64,000 nucleotides of DNA from Drosophila persimilis. Its lineage: Eukaryota; Arthropoda; Insecta; Diptera; Drosophilidae. The DNA is taken from positions 9,796,001 through 9,860,000 of the forward strand of contig NW_020825288.1 of NCBI RefSeq assembly GCF_003286085.1, in the 5' to 3' direction. The notes beneath the pieces were generated by a model. That model had not been told where the DNA came from and searched no databases. It saw only the letters and a list, made by a program, of their open reading frames with translations. The translations under genes were made by a program, and so were the position numbers. Shown piece by piece: positions 43,601 through 58,700 of the stretch; position 1 is the first letter of the stretch; each line of letters begins with the position of its first letter.

Positions 43601-43715
43601 ATGGCGCCAAAGATGCCGCCATTCTCGCAGCTCGACAAAATGGCGACAAGGACATCCAGTTGGCTCTGCCGCCTGCTGCTCGTCAGCCTCTGCATTGGCG
43701 CCGCTGCAGCACGAG
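43601..43715 (+). CDS. Mur89F: Mur89F coding exon 1 (signal peptide)
   Basis: Encodes the first 38 residues plus one base of codon 39 and ends at CGAG|GTAAAT. There are two in-frame starts: 43601 and 43640 (residue 14). The second has the better fly context (GACAAAATGG) and gives a more usual 25-residue signal peptide (MATRTSSWLCRLLLVSLCIG...). The first is taken because no upstream ATG precedes it. The split codon G|AC restores Asp39 at the next exon and keeps the frame. Confidence 0.8.
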
Positions 43716-46700
43716 GTAAATATCCATAAACATTTATATAAATTCATTCGTTTCCCCACCGCCATAAAATACCCAACCCAACCCAGACCACACTCATAGA
43801 TAGCTCTTACGGGATTCAAACAAAAATAATGCCCACGTACGGTGGGTGGCAGCCACAGCACCTGCGGCCTTTTTCTCTGCAAAAACTAATTATGTATCTG
43901 TCAAAATCGAACGAGCACCGCAAAAACATTGCTTTCCGTTTCTCTTTTTTGTGCACATCCTCAAGCGCATATACATTACCAATTAATATAATAGTTCGCT
44001 TTAAAAATTGCAGGCAATTCAATTAAAATAATATTTTGTGTGGCTTTAAAAAAACCAATAAAATATAGAGTGTTTTATGGTTGGCAAGGTTAAATTAGAA
44101 AAACTTTTGCATTAAGAAATATTCAATTTTCATACCCAATATCCGTCAGATCCAGCACTAGTGTGTAATCAAATATTATTACTGTAGAGACAAGACACCT
44201 CTCACTTATTCTTATTTAATGTACAATCTCATATAATGGTCTGAGCCTGAAATACACATATATTTTGGTTGTCCACCAATTTATTTTATTCTATATAAAA
44301 AGTTAATCTCAAACAGCAGCTCAATCGAATAAAACATGGCAAAACCAAAAAAATGGAAAGGCTGTGAAAAGGAAAAAATAAAATAACTGACGGACGGGGG
44401 GAGGCAGACAAACACGTCGCTGACTAAGTTGAACAATTTAAATATCAGTTACAAAATCACACACAAACAATGTCACACCGAGCATTGATGCCTCTGTCTC
44501 TGCCCCTGCCCCTGCCCCACAGTGTGCTGCATGTGATAGCAGCAACAAAATCCCCCACTGAACTGCCACACAACCGCGACAAACCCACAGCCAGGAGGTA
44601 GGAGAGACAGAAAAGAGCGTGGAGATACATTTATCAAAAATAGTATTTCAGTTGGCGTTTGAAAAAATGCAATTGCATTCGGGGAACGGAACGTGAGCGG
44701 CCTCTATGGTCTGAGAATCAGAATGTGGATGGAAGAGACCGGAGGAAGAGGTGCGAGCAATCATGCAATCATTTTATTGCAATATTGCGACAATTTTTAT
44801 TAAAATTTTAGAATTTTCAATTTATTTAGCACTCGGGCTGGGGCCTGGGTCCTTCTCTGCTTTGGCTCCTGCTGCTCTCGGAGAGCAACATTTTGCTCTT
44901 TGATTTGTTGTAGTTGAGTGAAATTGGTCAGCAGATATTGGCCAGACCACGGACGGAATCTGTACGTGATTTGATTTCTCTTTACATACAAAACTCTTTC
45001 CGCCGAGTCAGCAGTATCAAAGTATTTTCACAATGTTGAGAATTTGAAGAATTCGAAGCATTTTGTTGGACATTTTGCTGCACATTTAAAGGATAACCTC
45101 CATTCTGGAAACAGTTGGAAAGTGAATTGCAGATCGATTGCCGGGTAATAGAGTTTAAATTGAATTGGCCATTTCATTTAGTTTTTTGTATGGTGATAGC
45201 TACACTGAAAATTTACCCGTGTATGGAATTAGGAGACCGATATATTGGTTCAATAGAGCCGGAATCAGATTAGTTTCAAATATAGTAATTCAAACCAGCA
45301 GATTGACTTTTTCCGTAACTAAAATCTGTCACCTAAGAATACCGAATGGGCAACATAAATAGCATTATTTTCAGCATCTGTTCACGTTATGTACAGTGTA
45401 TGTACTTTCCTGTTTATCAGCCAGACAGGAAACGGTTTTAGAATACCAAACAAGGCGTGGCACATGAACAAGCCCAACGAAAGAAAATTCTAAATGGCAA
45501 AGGCAAAGAAATGGAAAAACGTTAACCTAGGCCCTGGTCCGATGGTTGCTTCCTTCGTTGGTTGGTCTGTCAACACGCTGATAAGTCTCTTTGCCATTCC
45601 CAGTTGGCCTCTGTTGCATCCTCAGTGCCTCTGTGCTTCTGGGCTCTGTCCTGCAGGGTCCTGCTCTGTCCCATCCTGCACTATGTTTCACCGTCCCGTT
45701 CTGGCTGGCTGCTGTTGACCCTGGCAAATGCTAATTTTATTATGACAAATGCGCAGTCAGGTAAAAGTGTAGCGGAGACCTTTGGCTTTCGTTTTCCCCT
45801 TTGCAATCATAAGTCTAGACAACTCCAAAACTCACTCCAAGGCACTGCTGAATACAGCCCCATTTATAACGAACGCTAATCTAGGAACAATCTGTAAGTG
45901 CTTCCAGTCATTGGTTCGTTAAATTTGACTTTATAAATGATTCTACCCCACTTATCCGTATAATCAAAATCAAGCTACCGTCTTACCCACAACAGCGTAT
46001 AACTCACGCCCCAGATGGTCGCTCTCTAATTGAAAATGATCGCCTGCCTCCCCGTGCCAATTACCTGGAGCATCCATTAGCCAGGAGCCCCGGCAGAGTG
46101 CCCAGGCTTTAACCTAAGTAGACACTTTGTTCAACACCGCTGACACGCCCCAGGGGCGGACTGCAGAAGAGCAAACAACTCCAGAAGAAACAGCAAATTG
46201 CCACGGGATGAAGATCTTGCAACCAGTTGAGCAGGCCTCTATGCATCTGCGCCTGCGTGCCGTCTCCATTCTCACCTTCTTCTCTGGCTCTGCCTCCCCC
46301 TCCACAGATGTCAGCTCTAATCTAAATAAGCGATTTGTCTGTGCATAACTTCTGCCTTAACCAGCACTCGCCAGACTCTTGGACAAGGATAGGCCTGCTT
46401 CACGGTCGCAGCATTAGATACTCTTTCAGCTACACTTAAGTAATTTATGTTGTACCAATAAGACGTGCTTCTTTAACTGCTTTGCCAACTTCTTTGAAAG
46501 AGTATACTCTCCTATGTCAGGGTAAAAAACAGCAACTGCAACCCAAGTCGCCTGTGCAGCTGGAAGTTAAATAATAATTTGTATAATTTATACGAGGTAC
46601 TCTTTTTGGTGGAAGGAATTTACAAGGCGATAGCTCCCTATGGCCTGGCCAACATACATATTTATCGGGTTGGGTTGGGGCGTGGAATGTCTCCTGTGGG

Positions 46701-49700
46701 GTAGGGGTGGGGACCCGAGGACCCGAGCATAAATAATTAACACGTGCATAGTTTGAATTGCAGTATGTATCGTATCTGGTTGCCAGCATTTTTATGGCAA
46801 ACTGTTGACTCTTTGATTGCCGAGTTGAAACAGGAGTGGCCTGGAGACTCCTATTCTGTTGTTCTCAAGCACTTCCGGAGTGTGCTCGAGTCTGAGTCGA
46901 GTCTTTTGTCTTTCACACACTGGACTGGGGCATTTCTTAGGAAGTTGAACCTGTCCGGTCCGTCCCTTTGTCTGGGCCTGCTTAGGCATTTGTAATTGTT
47001 AAATTGCTTATTCATGGCTTTGTTTTTCAGCTAAATGAATGTTAATGACCTCGGCGAGTGCTATAAATATTTGATAGAGACGAGTGTTGACCGAGAGCTT
47101 TCAAAACTCAACTTGAACTTACGCTGTGCTGCCCTCACTGCACTTCGAGATGCGGTGCGGGCACACAACCTGTAACTGCAATTAGATTGCCAATTTGTAT
47201 ATTGGAAATTGTTGCATTGCACACTAATAATTTGGGCCCCCCTCTCCAAATGTATTCGTAAGATGTAGCTGGAGATGCTTGTACTCGTCAGAGGGACTGG
47301 AAATGGGAGCCTCTGGCAGATAAGTGGATGCCAGCAAATATGTGGCTACTGGCCAGTGCTTTGGAAGGAATTTAATTATTATTCCTTGACCAAACTAATG
47401 CAATACAAAACTTTTGTCTGCCATAACCATAACCAGAAGCTTAACAGCAACATATGCAGCCATACGTACACCAATGGACAAGAATTTAGTATCGAATCAA
47501 GTGACGCCTGCTGTGGTACTTCCCTTTTGCCTCTCCTCTGCTGACTGTTCAAACAAATTCAACACATTGTCAGCTATTCATTTACCAAATGATCGTGTAT
47601 ATGTGACTCCCTAATTAGCAGGGGACACCCCAGACCACACATACTTGCCCTCAAAGGTGGTAAGATAGTGGGTAAGATTGATAGATGAGAGGTTGCTCAA
47701 AATTAGCTAGAGTTTAGTTGGGATTGGGTGTGGTATGGTTGGTGAAAAGCCTTAGGTAAAATATACTGTTATACATTCAAAAACAGTCAAAACTAGTTTT
47801 AAATTTTCTTCTACTTCCATGACCTTATCATATCCACAGACAAAGGAAACATATTATATGATTCGGACTCCTTTACGAGCACTGGACCTCGCCTTTAAAG
47901 CACTTTCCCGCTCTGGTTTCCTCGTAGATGTTGTAATTCTTATTGTTTCTCTGGTATTGTTCAAGCTTAATTGAAAATATTGTGAATGCCGCAGTGTACT
48001 CGGCCTGGGCTGGGTGTTCGGGTGTACATATATATTCTATTGTTTGGGTGTGTTTAGCAACAGCCGGGAGCATCTTTGTGCGCCACTCTCTAAATGAAAT
48101 TAATTGAAGACCCCCGGGCCATACACACACTCCCACCCCCAACTCCCATCAATTGGCAAGGAAAGTTGGATCATACATATGTAACTTTTTATACGCCCAA
48201 TGGCTGGCGGCTATTGTTGCAGTCTTGCGGAGCCCTAGCCAAACAGTTAAGGGGGTAATAGGAGTGCGTCTGTGGTTGGCCATGGCGCCCTATTTCGATA
48301 CGATAAAACAATGGCTTGCATGGTAAAATTTCTTCTCACATATGCTCGGCTCGGCCCCTTTAAGGTACAGCTATTGGGAACTTGTTTGAGTTAGTGGAAG
48401 TTGATGGAACTTGAAATGCCGCAATTCATTTACCATGCAAAAGTGTCAAAAGAGACAGAAGAGAGCCACTTTCTAAAGGAACAGCCAATGAATAAACTAT
48501 AACCAAGCTGTATGTCAATCGAAAGGGACATTGTTTCTCAAATATAAGTAGTATTTGGGTTTGGAATTATAATTAATTAAGTATCCGCTTACATTTCTCC
48601 ACGCTGATCTTTATTTAAACTGCAAACTTTGCAGACCTTTGCTGATAAAACTTTACTAAACAGTAAGCCAGTGTAAGTCTTCGAAGACAGACATTAGTAG
48701 CGTAGGCATTGACATAAAATTGTGCGTGGGATTTATGCTTTACACAAGGTATTTATATATGTATGTTGTTGGCAGCACGAAGCGCTCGTAATGACATTAG
48801 CTTTCACGCAATGTGATTAACTGTCCTGGCAAATTGAGCAGCAAACAAAACATCAGGCTGCCCGACACACAATTCATTACACGACGACTCCTGTCCCCGG
48901 TATGGAGAGCAGGACCACGAACTACCTGCTAACACGCCATAATCCCATGGCAAGGACATGGGCAGAAAGGCAGTCGGGCAACTCCAATGATAATAATGCA
49001 GCCCAGAAAGAGGTCAACGCAAAATGAAGTAACTAAGCAAGTCACTGACCAACTGGCCAACAGCCAACCCCACAGAGTGGGAGTATTCACGAAGTTAAGA
49101 CCTGGCTAAGACGGGCACGTTCCAGTTTCGAGGAAGCTATACACTGACCTTCACCTTTATGGCTCTGGGGAGTCGGGCTAAGGAGTCCGCCTACGCCATG
49201 CCATCCCATCCCATGGCAACCCATTCCCTCCCACCACTCCTTGTATAAAAGCCTTTGGCTCTGCCTTGTGCTACTGCTTTCATCATAATTTCAGTGAGCA
49301 GTAACAAAATGGCCAACATTGTCTCAGCGCGTGTCCTTTTATGAGGCACATTGCCGCTGTAGTTGTATGTCTATATGCAATTAAATTAAATATTAAACTT
49401 AATTACACACAGGCAAACTAACACGCCAAGACAGAAGACGGAAGGCAGAAGCCAGGAGCAGCACAAAGGAGTAAGACCTCGCCAGCTCCTTGGTCTCAGG
49501 TCTCTGGTCTCTGTCAAATATGCCCAGCGCCAGGCCTCAATAATGCACCAAGGAATGTAGGGAATAATGAAAGTCAATTGTCAGTCAGGCCATCGCTAGA
49601 TTTTTGCGTCTTTAGTCTCGGGTCCTGGGTCCTGAGTCCACACTCCGTAGTCCCTTGGTTCCTTGGCTCTGGGCAAAAGACGTTGCCATCGGCGCCCCTA

Positions 49701-52700
49701 ACCGTAATGACAATGTTGCTTTCATTTCGTGTTCCTGGGTTCTGCTAATTGAATTCAATTTAATGTAGTTTAATTGAGACGAACGTGATTGTAACTAAAA
49801 GCGCTTTATGCTTAATTTACCGGCACGAGGGCAGGCCCTGGTCTCTGTTCCTTGGTACCCAGGAGCCTCCTCCCAGCTACCTAACACGATGAGTGCTGGT
49901 GCTTCTAAATAGTTCAAATTCAACTTAATTGCAACAAGTTAAAGGCAATTCCCATCGAGATGGTTCGACCGATGGTGGAGGGAGGGGGCACGCTGCGGAC
50001 AGGAAATTTAAATATTTAAGATTTTCATGGCAGCTGTCAGCAAGTTTTCTAACAAGTTTATCTAGCCAAGCCGCATCGGAATGAATAATGCAAAATGGTA
50101 ATTGTGTCACACGCTGCGTATGAGTAATGACTGCCCAGTCCGGTCCGGTCCGGTACGGTATGGTCCGGCAGTCGATGCTTTCAAGGACGTTGCCAATATT
50201 AAAATCTGCTCGAGCGCAGCGCAGCGCGAAATTCAAATGCATCTGCCGCATCGCATTCGAAAGCAGTTTAGCCAAAAGAAAAATGAGTCCAAAAAAGAAA
50301 GAACCCCAAGCCGGACAGATGCCAAAATTAGCGCAAGGTTCACTCATCTTTTTTTACTCGTTGCAACTGTCAGAATTACGTAGCAGGAGAAGCAGCAGCA
50401 GCACTAGCTGGAGCTGAAGCTGGGTCTGGGTCTGGGGCTGGAGCTGGCGTTGGAGCAGCTGTCATCTTAGAGAGAGAATGGCTAAAAACTGTCAGGCTGC
50501 ATAATAAATTGAATTTCCTGTAGTTGGTCATTTTGCACCATGAAATTCGGGCGGGGCGAAACAGAATGACCTGGGCGTGGCATAAACATGCACTTGAAAC
50601 TGAAATCCGGGCCGGGCCACCACGTACGTGGTCCGGCATGAAGGCAGCGGACAAATGCCACCAGAGGCAAATGAAATTACGGAGTTGCCAACCCGACGAT
50701 GGAACAGCTAAAAAATCCAAATATCCTATTTACAACTTGCCACTACATAGCCTTCGGGGAATTATCCAGCCAGCAGAGCTGTAGCTGGTCCTGGCTGGTC
50801 CTCGCTGGTCCTGGCTGCTGCTGGCTGGTGTGATAGAGTGAGAGATCCGATTAAAGGATGCGGCGACAACTGAAGCTTGGACAGATATCAAACTGCCAAC
50901 TGACATTTGAATTTCACTTTTTTGTAATGGCAATCTTTATTGCATCATGTTTTTGCCCTCACTCTCAGACAAGGTAATAGAATCAAGTCGTTAAAACCGT
51001 TATGGGATAATGCGGAGGGTTTAGAGAGAAGGAGATTCATCCTGATCGGCAACAAACAGGTTCTACAGGATGGGAATGTTCACACCTATAGTTTTGTATA
51101 TTCTTTTCGTATGCTTTATAAGCCCTCTTTTCAAATGTATCAATACTTTCGGTTTAAAATATAAGCTGAATTGTGATGGTCCCATATATCCGTATTATAT
51201 TTGATCAAAAGAAATGGCTGAAAAGAAAAGACACCTTCTTGATTAAATTTTCATCTGCAAAGTCAACCAATTTAAAAAATAGAAATGCTTTTAAGCAACG
51301 TCAACCACAAAATGCCTGCGGCTGCAGGAGGGTAAAAAAAAGGAACTGAATCGAGCACAAAATATAATGGCGAAACTTTTAATAACTAATTAAGCGACAT
51401 TTGCCCTGCCTTCTCACAACAAACTAACCGACCCCAACCGATCCCCGCCCCCAGGGCCAATGGAACACTAAAATGTCCCCAGTTGGCATTTTGTGTGTCA
51501 GCAGCAGAACCGAGAAACCTTGGTAACAAATAACTATAAACAGAACCAGAAACAGAAAACGAAACTTAATTACAGTTGGCCATTTAAGCAGATTTTCCAG
51601 CCACAGAACAGAACAGAGCAGCGCAACGTTTACAATTTATCAAAATAAAATTTAAATGGAGTTTCGACGCGCTCCGAAACGAAGGAAACTCCTTGAGAGT
51701 TGGCCAAACACAAAACACCCGGTCAATAAATATTTAGCTATCAATGAGAATTGACGGCAAAAGTATATGGAAATCACTATTTGTCGCAGTGTGCCTACGG
51801 AGGTCGAAAAAGATGTCCCAGACAGCAGGAAGCACCGGGGAACCGAATACGAGTACGAGTAAATGTTATGTTATGCCTTTATAACTAAATTTTCGTAAAC
51901 CGTAACGTACTTAAATGTTGAAAATTGAAATTTTAGTGCAGCAACCCTAGGCGCTAGGTGGGTGGTTGGGTGGTTGGGTGGTTGGGTGGTTGGGTGGTGC
52001 GTGGCATTGGCATATCCAAAACTATTTGCGGCCATGCTCTGCGGTCAGATTGTGGCTAACCATGTTACGCCCTGCTCCTGCTCCTGCTCCCCAGCTGTCT
52101 GCACCCATGCCCCGCGTGTTGGAGGTCTGGAAGTCTGGGCGGTAGAGGGTTTGGGGGGGGGGGTCAGAGTGGGACAACGCATAAGTTTGTGGTCGCATGG
52201 CCGCGCTCTCCTTGCATTTCATTTTGCATAAGTTCTAAAGTACACATCATATATAATTAAAATCGTAAAACGGTCAATTTTCCCCCAACAAGTGGAGAGC
52301 GACGACAAGGATACGGATACTCTCCAGACCCACTCGTACACCCTTCCCTTCCACAGCCTCTATCTGTGTAATGGGTTTAGCATTTTTGGGCTTTCGTGTA
52401 CAAATTGAAACTTTATGTTTGTTTGCCCACGAACAACCATCCAGCCGGCCAGCCAGCCAGGCCCTGTGTTGTGAAGCGTTCTATTAAATTAGTTTACTAG
52501 ATTTTCGGTTCCGCTCTGCAAGGGGGCTTTAAAATTCAAATTTAAGCAGTCTTTAGCGAATACAAAATGTAGAAATACTCCAAAAAGGCCACAGGTCATC
52601 TTGGTTTAATGTAGAATTTTTCATTCGTTTTTAAACATCGCTCCATCTCATCTTCTTATTGCTTTGGCTTAAAAATATTAACGATGGTCCTGCTTAGGCA

Positions 52701-55700
52701 CATTTGGTATAATTAAATTTTATGACCATTATATTTGGCAATTTTCATCGGGAATATATGGCTCCGGGCCATTTGAGCCATAAACCATTGGCCAGGCTCA
52801 CATGCTCCAATAATAATATTAATAATAATGCGAGGAAGAGAGAAAAAACGAAATCAAATATATCAGACTGTGACTGATGTAAATTTATGCCTAGACCCGG
52901 TCTAATTTTTAGCCAGGCGTTTACAATTTTCCCCAGCACAACACCCCTCTCTTCCAGCCCCGATTTACATGCCGCAACAGCAATTCGGTCTGGCACCACA
53001 CAACACTTACCAAAAAGAGTCGGGCAAAACCACTGTAAAGCAGAATGAAAACATCCCGAAAAAAACCAGGCCCCCACCGCACACACCCACAATTCATTTT
53101 CAAAATGAATTTGTTCCGCTGTAACGGCCATAAATGCATTTAAATTTATTGGAAGGCAGCGCCGGGGCACGAATAAAAACAAAGCCAACAAAAAAGAGGA
53201 CTCTCGCACATTGAATGACAATAAATTATCAATTTTATTTTGACAGCGCTAAAAATCCCGCAACGAAAAACGAAAGACGAGCGCACACACAAAATGTCAA
53301 ACGAAATTGAGCAAAATATATTTACATACATGTGTATGTATGCACCTATGTATGTACATATATAATAATGATTACAGATGCGAGCAGTTGTGACAGGAAG
53401 TTTCAGTTCAATGGTTTGTTCCAGCGGGCGATTACAAATAGGCTATTATAAGGGTTATGATACTGGTACACACTCGACTCCTATGAGGTCGCACTAAAAT
53501 ATAAATGGTGGAGAGTCAAAGACAAATAATTATTTCCAAGATAAGTTAATTGCATTCAAAATATCTACCTTCCTACCTTCATTCTGCAGCCAAACGAAAT
53601 TTGGTGCCCGATAGACGCTGCACTGGTGAAAAAGCTTTCCACTTTCTAGAATTGTGTTCTCGAAATACGTTTTCTTCTTTAGCATACTTTTTTCTCGCAG
53701 TGTATATAATTTAGTCGCTTAATCGAGCCTCTCCGAAAACTTAGCTAACTAAAACGTTCATCCCCTGACTTTTATTACAGACATTCCATCTTTATCAATC
53801 CATGGGAGCTCGCTGGCCCAAAGCGTGGACGTGGCCTTCTACTGTCCGGGCGAGGGTCTGTTTGCCGACGACTATGACTGCCGCATCTACTACCGCTGCG
53901 AGCAGCGCACGGAGCAGTACATCCGGCCGTATATGCTCGCTTGTAAGGAGAACACGGTCTTCTCGCGCACCCTTCGCATGTGCCTGCCCCCAACGATGGC
54001 CGGGCGGGACGAGTGCGTGGACCAGTTGAACGAAATTGACGGCAGCATGGGGGCTCTGGGTGACGGCTCGGATGGCTATGATGGACTCGTCAATGATGGC
54101 CAAGAGGATGACCATAATGCGCTGCTTAACGGTGCCGTCACACCCGCCGCCAATGAGCTGCGCACCTATGCGACGGCAAATCAGCTGCCGACAAATTACG
54201 GCCTGACAGGACTCAGTGGTGTTTCGGTCATATCCTTCTCGAGCTCCAGCTCATCATCTTTACGCGCCGCGGTGTCGGGGGAGGAGGGGGCCGATGAGGT
54301 GGTGTGCCGGGATGATGGATTTATGAGTGATCCCAGTGACTGCACCGTGTTTTATCGCTGCATCTCGAATGGCAGGGGCTATAATAAAATCGGTTTTCGC
54401 TGCTCGGACGGCACAGCCTGGGACGAATCCCTACAGTCGTGCAACCATATGTTTGATGTACGTGCTAATGGCGGGTGCCGCAATCAGGCCCAGTCCGAGC
54501 CCCAGAACGACGGGTATTATGCAGGCCAAACATCAACACAGTCATCGCAGTCCAGCCATCAGAACTCCACGTCTTCGTCCAACATGTCCAGCAGCCAGCA
54601 GAGCTCATCGACGAGCTCCTCGTCCTCCCAAAGTTCATCCACATCAAGCTCTAGCTCGAGCTCAAACCAGGAGTCGTCCACGTCGAGCAGCAACCAGCAA
54701 TCGAGCACGGGCTCCTCGAATCAAAGCTCAAACAGCAACCAAAGCTCGGGAAGCAACCAATCCAACGGAAGCTCTAGCAACAACCAGAACCAAAGCTCAG
54801 GCAGTAGCCAAAGCTCTGGCAGCAATCAAAGCTCAGGAAACAACCAATCGTCGAACAGTAATCAAAGCTCAAACAATAATCAAACCTCTGGAAGCAATCA
54901 AAGCTCTGGCAGCACTCAATCCTCCAGCAATAATCAAGGTTCTGGCAGTAATCAGAGCTCGTCCAGTGGTTCCAACAGCTCATCCAACGAAGGAGGAGGC
55001 GTCAACAAACCCGTACCCACTGAATGTGAGGATGAAAACACCTACATACCAGATCAAAAAGATTGCGACAAGTTCTACAGATGTCGTCTAGATGGCAATG
55101 GAAACCTGGAGCAAGTGCCATTCACCTGCGGACCCGGAACTGTATGGAACCAAGAGGAGAAAGTCTGCGATTTGCCTAGCGAAGACCAAAAGAAGCAATG
55201 TAATATAGGATCGGGCTCTACAAGTGGCCAGCAATCCGCTGGCAACAATCAAAGTTCCTCATCGAGCGGCAATCAATCGGGCAGTTCCAGCAGTTCCTCC
55301 TCCAACAATAATAATCAATCAGGCAGCAGCCAGGAGAGCACTACCGCATCAGGCAGCAATCAGCAGTCCTCCAGCAATCAAGGCTCATCCAGCAACCAGT
55401 CATCCACTCAAGGCAGCAATCAAGGCTCATCAAGCAATCAATCTGCCAATCAAGGCTCATCTTCCTCGTCCACCTCCAACAATCAGCAGAGCTCGACTAC
55501 TTCATCCACTGCCAGCAATCAAGGATCATCCACAAGCGCTGAAAGTTCCAGCACACAAGCAACTTCGACATCGAAGCCATCGAATCCCGAAGGCGAATGC
55601 AAGGATACGGAAACATATTTGGCTGACAAGACAGATTGCGCACGATTCTATCGCTGTGTAGAGAATGGTAATGGTGGATTCGACACGGTACCCTTTGACT

Positions 55701-58700
55701 GTTCGCCGGGAACGGTTTGGGATCCCGACACCAAGGGCTGCAACCATCCAACGGATGTGCAGAAAGAGCAATGCAGGGCTATGGCAAGTGGTAGTGGAAG
55801 TTCATCCAATCAAGGATCAAGCAGCCAGGGATCTTCTAGCCAAGGATCATCGTCATCTTCTAACCAAGGATCATCGTCTTCCAACCAAGGATCTTCGTCT
55901 TCTAACCAAGGATCATCGTCCTCTAACCAGGGCTCTTCGTCCTCTAACCAAGGATCATCATCTTCTAACCAAGGATCATCGTCTTCCAACCAGGGATCAT
56001 CGTCTTCCAACCAGGGATCTTCGTCCTCTAACCAAGGATCCTCATCTTCTAACCAAGGATCATCGGCTTCGAACCAGGGATCATCGTCTTCCAACCAGGG
56101 ATCTTCATCTTCCAACCAAGGATCTTCGTCTTCCACCCAAGGATCATCGTCAGCTAATAACCAAGGTTCTTCTTCCTCAACCGAAACTTCCAATAACCAA
56201 GGATCTACATCTTCAAGCCAGGGTTCCTCCTCCAACCAGAGCTCTTCTTCATCTACAGAATCCAGCACTCAGGGATCATCATCCTCTAATCAGAGTTCTT
56301 CAGAGTCATCAACGTCAAACCAAAGCTCATCCTCATCCACCGAAGGATCTTCATCTACAACGACAACTCAGAAACCGTTCAAGCCAGCTGAAAAGTGCGA
56401 AAGTGAGGAAACATTCCTTGCGGACAAAGAAAACTGTTCCAAATTCTACCGCTGCGTGGACAATGGCAAAGGAGGATTCACGAAGGTATCGTTCACCTGT
56501 CCGCCCAACACCCTCTGGGACCCAGAGGCCAACAGCTGCAACCATCCCAGTCAAATACAAAGCCAGCCGATGAAATGCAAAAAGGTCACAGGAACCACAT
56601 CATCCAATAGCACAAGTTCCACATCCTCTTCAACAACGGGAGGTTCCACATCTAACAGCGGTTCCTCGTCGAACCAGGGCTCCTCCTCTACCAGTGGTTC
56701 CACATCAAGTGGCGGCTCCTCCTCTGGCAATGAATCATCAACCTCATCATCCTCAACGTCATCATCGACAACCTCTTCATCCACTAGTAATAATAATAGC
56801 AATCAGGGGTCATCTTCATCGTCCTCTAGCAGTTCTAATCAAGGATCAAGCAGTAGCGGCAGCTCATCATCACCTTCATCTAGTGTGGTCACTAGCCCCA
56901 CCCCATCAAATCCCTCAGAGACGTGCACACAAAATGGACAGTTTATTGGGGATCAGACAAACTGTGCAAAGTTTTATCGCTGCGTGGATAACGACAGAGG
57001 TGGCTTCACCATGATTCCCTTCACTTGCGGTCCTGGCACGGTCTGGGATGCTCAAATCCAGAGCTGTAACCATGCTTGGGCAGTCAAGGGATGCGGTGGC
57101 TCCGCGACACCTTCGACGACACAAAGACCAACCACAATTTCAACTTCTACAGCCCGACCTTCGACATCTCGACCATCATCATCCACAACTTCCACGTCCC
57201 GACCTTCCACATCGCGTCCTACCTCATCGGGACCTACCACATCGCGACCTACGACATCTCGACCATCATCATCCACAACATCCACGTCCCGACCTTCAAC
57301 ATCGCGTCCTACCACATCGCGTCCTACCTCATCCGGACCTACCACATCGCGACCTACGACATCTCAACCATCTCCATCCTCATCCACATCTCGACCAACT
57401 TCGACGAGCTCCCCCAACACCAATGGACAGTGCAGGTCCGAAGGATTTATGGCCGATCCTAACAACTGTTCCAAGTTCTATCGTTGTGTTAGCAATGGCA
57501 AAGGTGGCTTCACCCAGATACCCTTCCAATGTGGAGCCGGAACTGTCTGGGATCAGGACCTTCAGACATGCAACCACAACTTTAACAACTGCAATACCAC
57601 AATAACAGCAGAGAGGCCTCCATGTGAGACGACAAACGAGACAACAACGACCGCAGCATCGACCCCATCGACGACCACAATGATCCCGACAACACCCTCC
57701 ACCACAACGGAAATAACGACTACGACTATTTCCCCGTCAAGCACTACCACAGATATACCCAGCACAACTATGACATCAACGACGGGATCGGGATCGGGAT
57801 CAACTGGCAGCACAGAAACCTCAGAGCCTGTAACTACCACGATGAACCCATCCACAACCACGATGAAGCCGCTGCCAGCTGGTACGGAATGTGAGGGCGA
57901 GGGTTATATGGCTGATCCAGAGGATTGCCGAAAGTACTATCGATGCATAAACTCTGGCAACTCCTACAAAAGGTACAACTTCACATGCCCCCAGGGTACG
58001 GGATGGAACGAAGATGTCCAGACTTGTGATTACATGGCGAATATACCGAGGTGCTCAAAGTTACCGTCGACGACAACGCAGCCACCAACCACCACAACCA
58101 CGATTTATACATCCACTAGACCAACGGAGACGGAGAGTACGGTGACTGAGAGCCCTAAGGAACCTGAGACAACCACAGGAACTGAAAAACCCACCACAAA
58201 ACCAACACCGGAAACAACCACAGGAACTGAAAAACCCACCACAAAACCAACACCGGAAACAACCACAGGAACTGAAAACCCCACCACAAAACCGACACCG
58301 GAAACAACCACAGGAACTGAAAACCCCACCACAAAACCGACACCGGAAACAACCACCGCAAGTGAAAAACCCACCCCAAAACCTACCCCAGAACCAACCA
58401 CAGAAACAACCAATGTTTCGAATGAATCAACAACTGCTACAAATCAAGAAGATACGACTACAACATCTAGTCCAGGCTATAACCCCTCCACTACCACCGC
58501 AGAACCAACAACTACCAACATTCCGGAGCCAGAGCCCGAAACAAACTACAACTGCACCGCAGAGGGCTTCTTTGCTGATCCCGAAGACTGCAGTCACTAC
58601 TATCGTTGCGTGGATGGCAGCAAGAATGGGAAATATCAAGTATACAGCTTCAAGTGCCCCAACGGTACGGTGTGGGATACGTCTGCAGACACCTGTAACT

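Larger units (their letters stand above)
43716..53780 (+). other. Mur89F intron between signal-peptide exon and main exon
   Basis: 10 kb bounded by GTAAAT and TTTTATTACAG. It holds no supported nested gene. Notable contents are an isolated TATA box followed by a tiny open frame (49244-49345), inverted-end AT-rich blocks (45201-45400, 53619-53704), a TGGTTGGG array (51957-51999) with a neighbouring G11 run, and a possible 36-nt microexon (53590-53625). Confidence 0.75.
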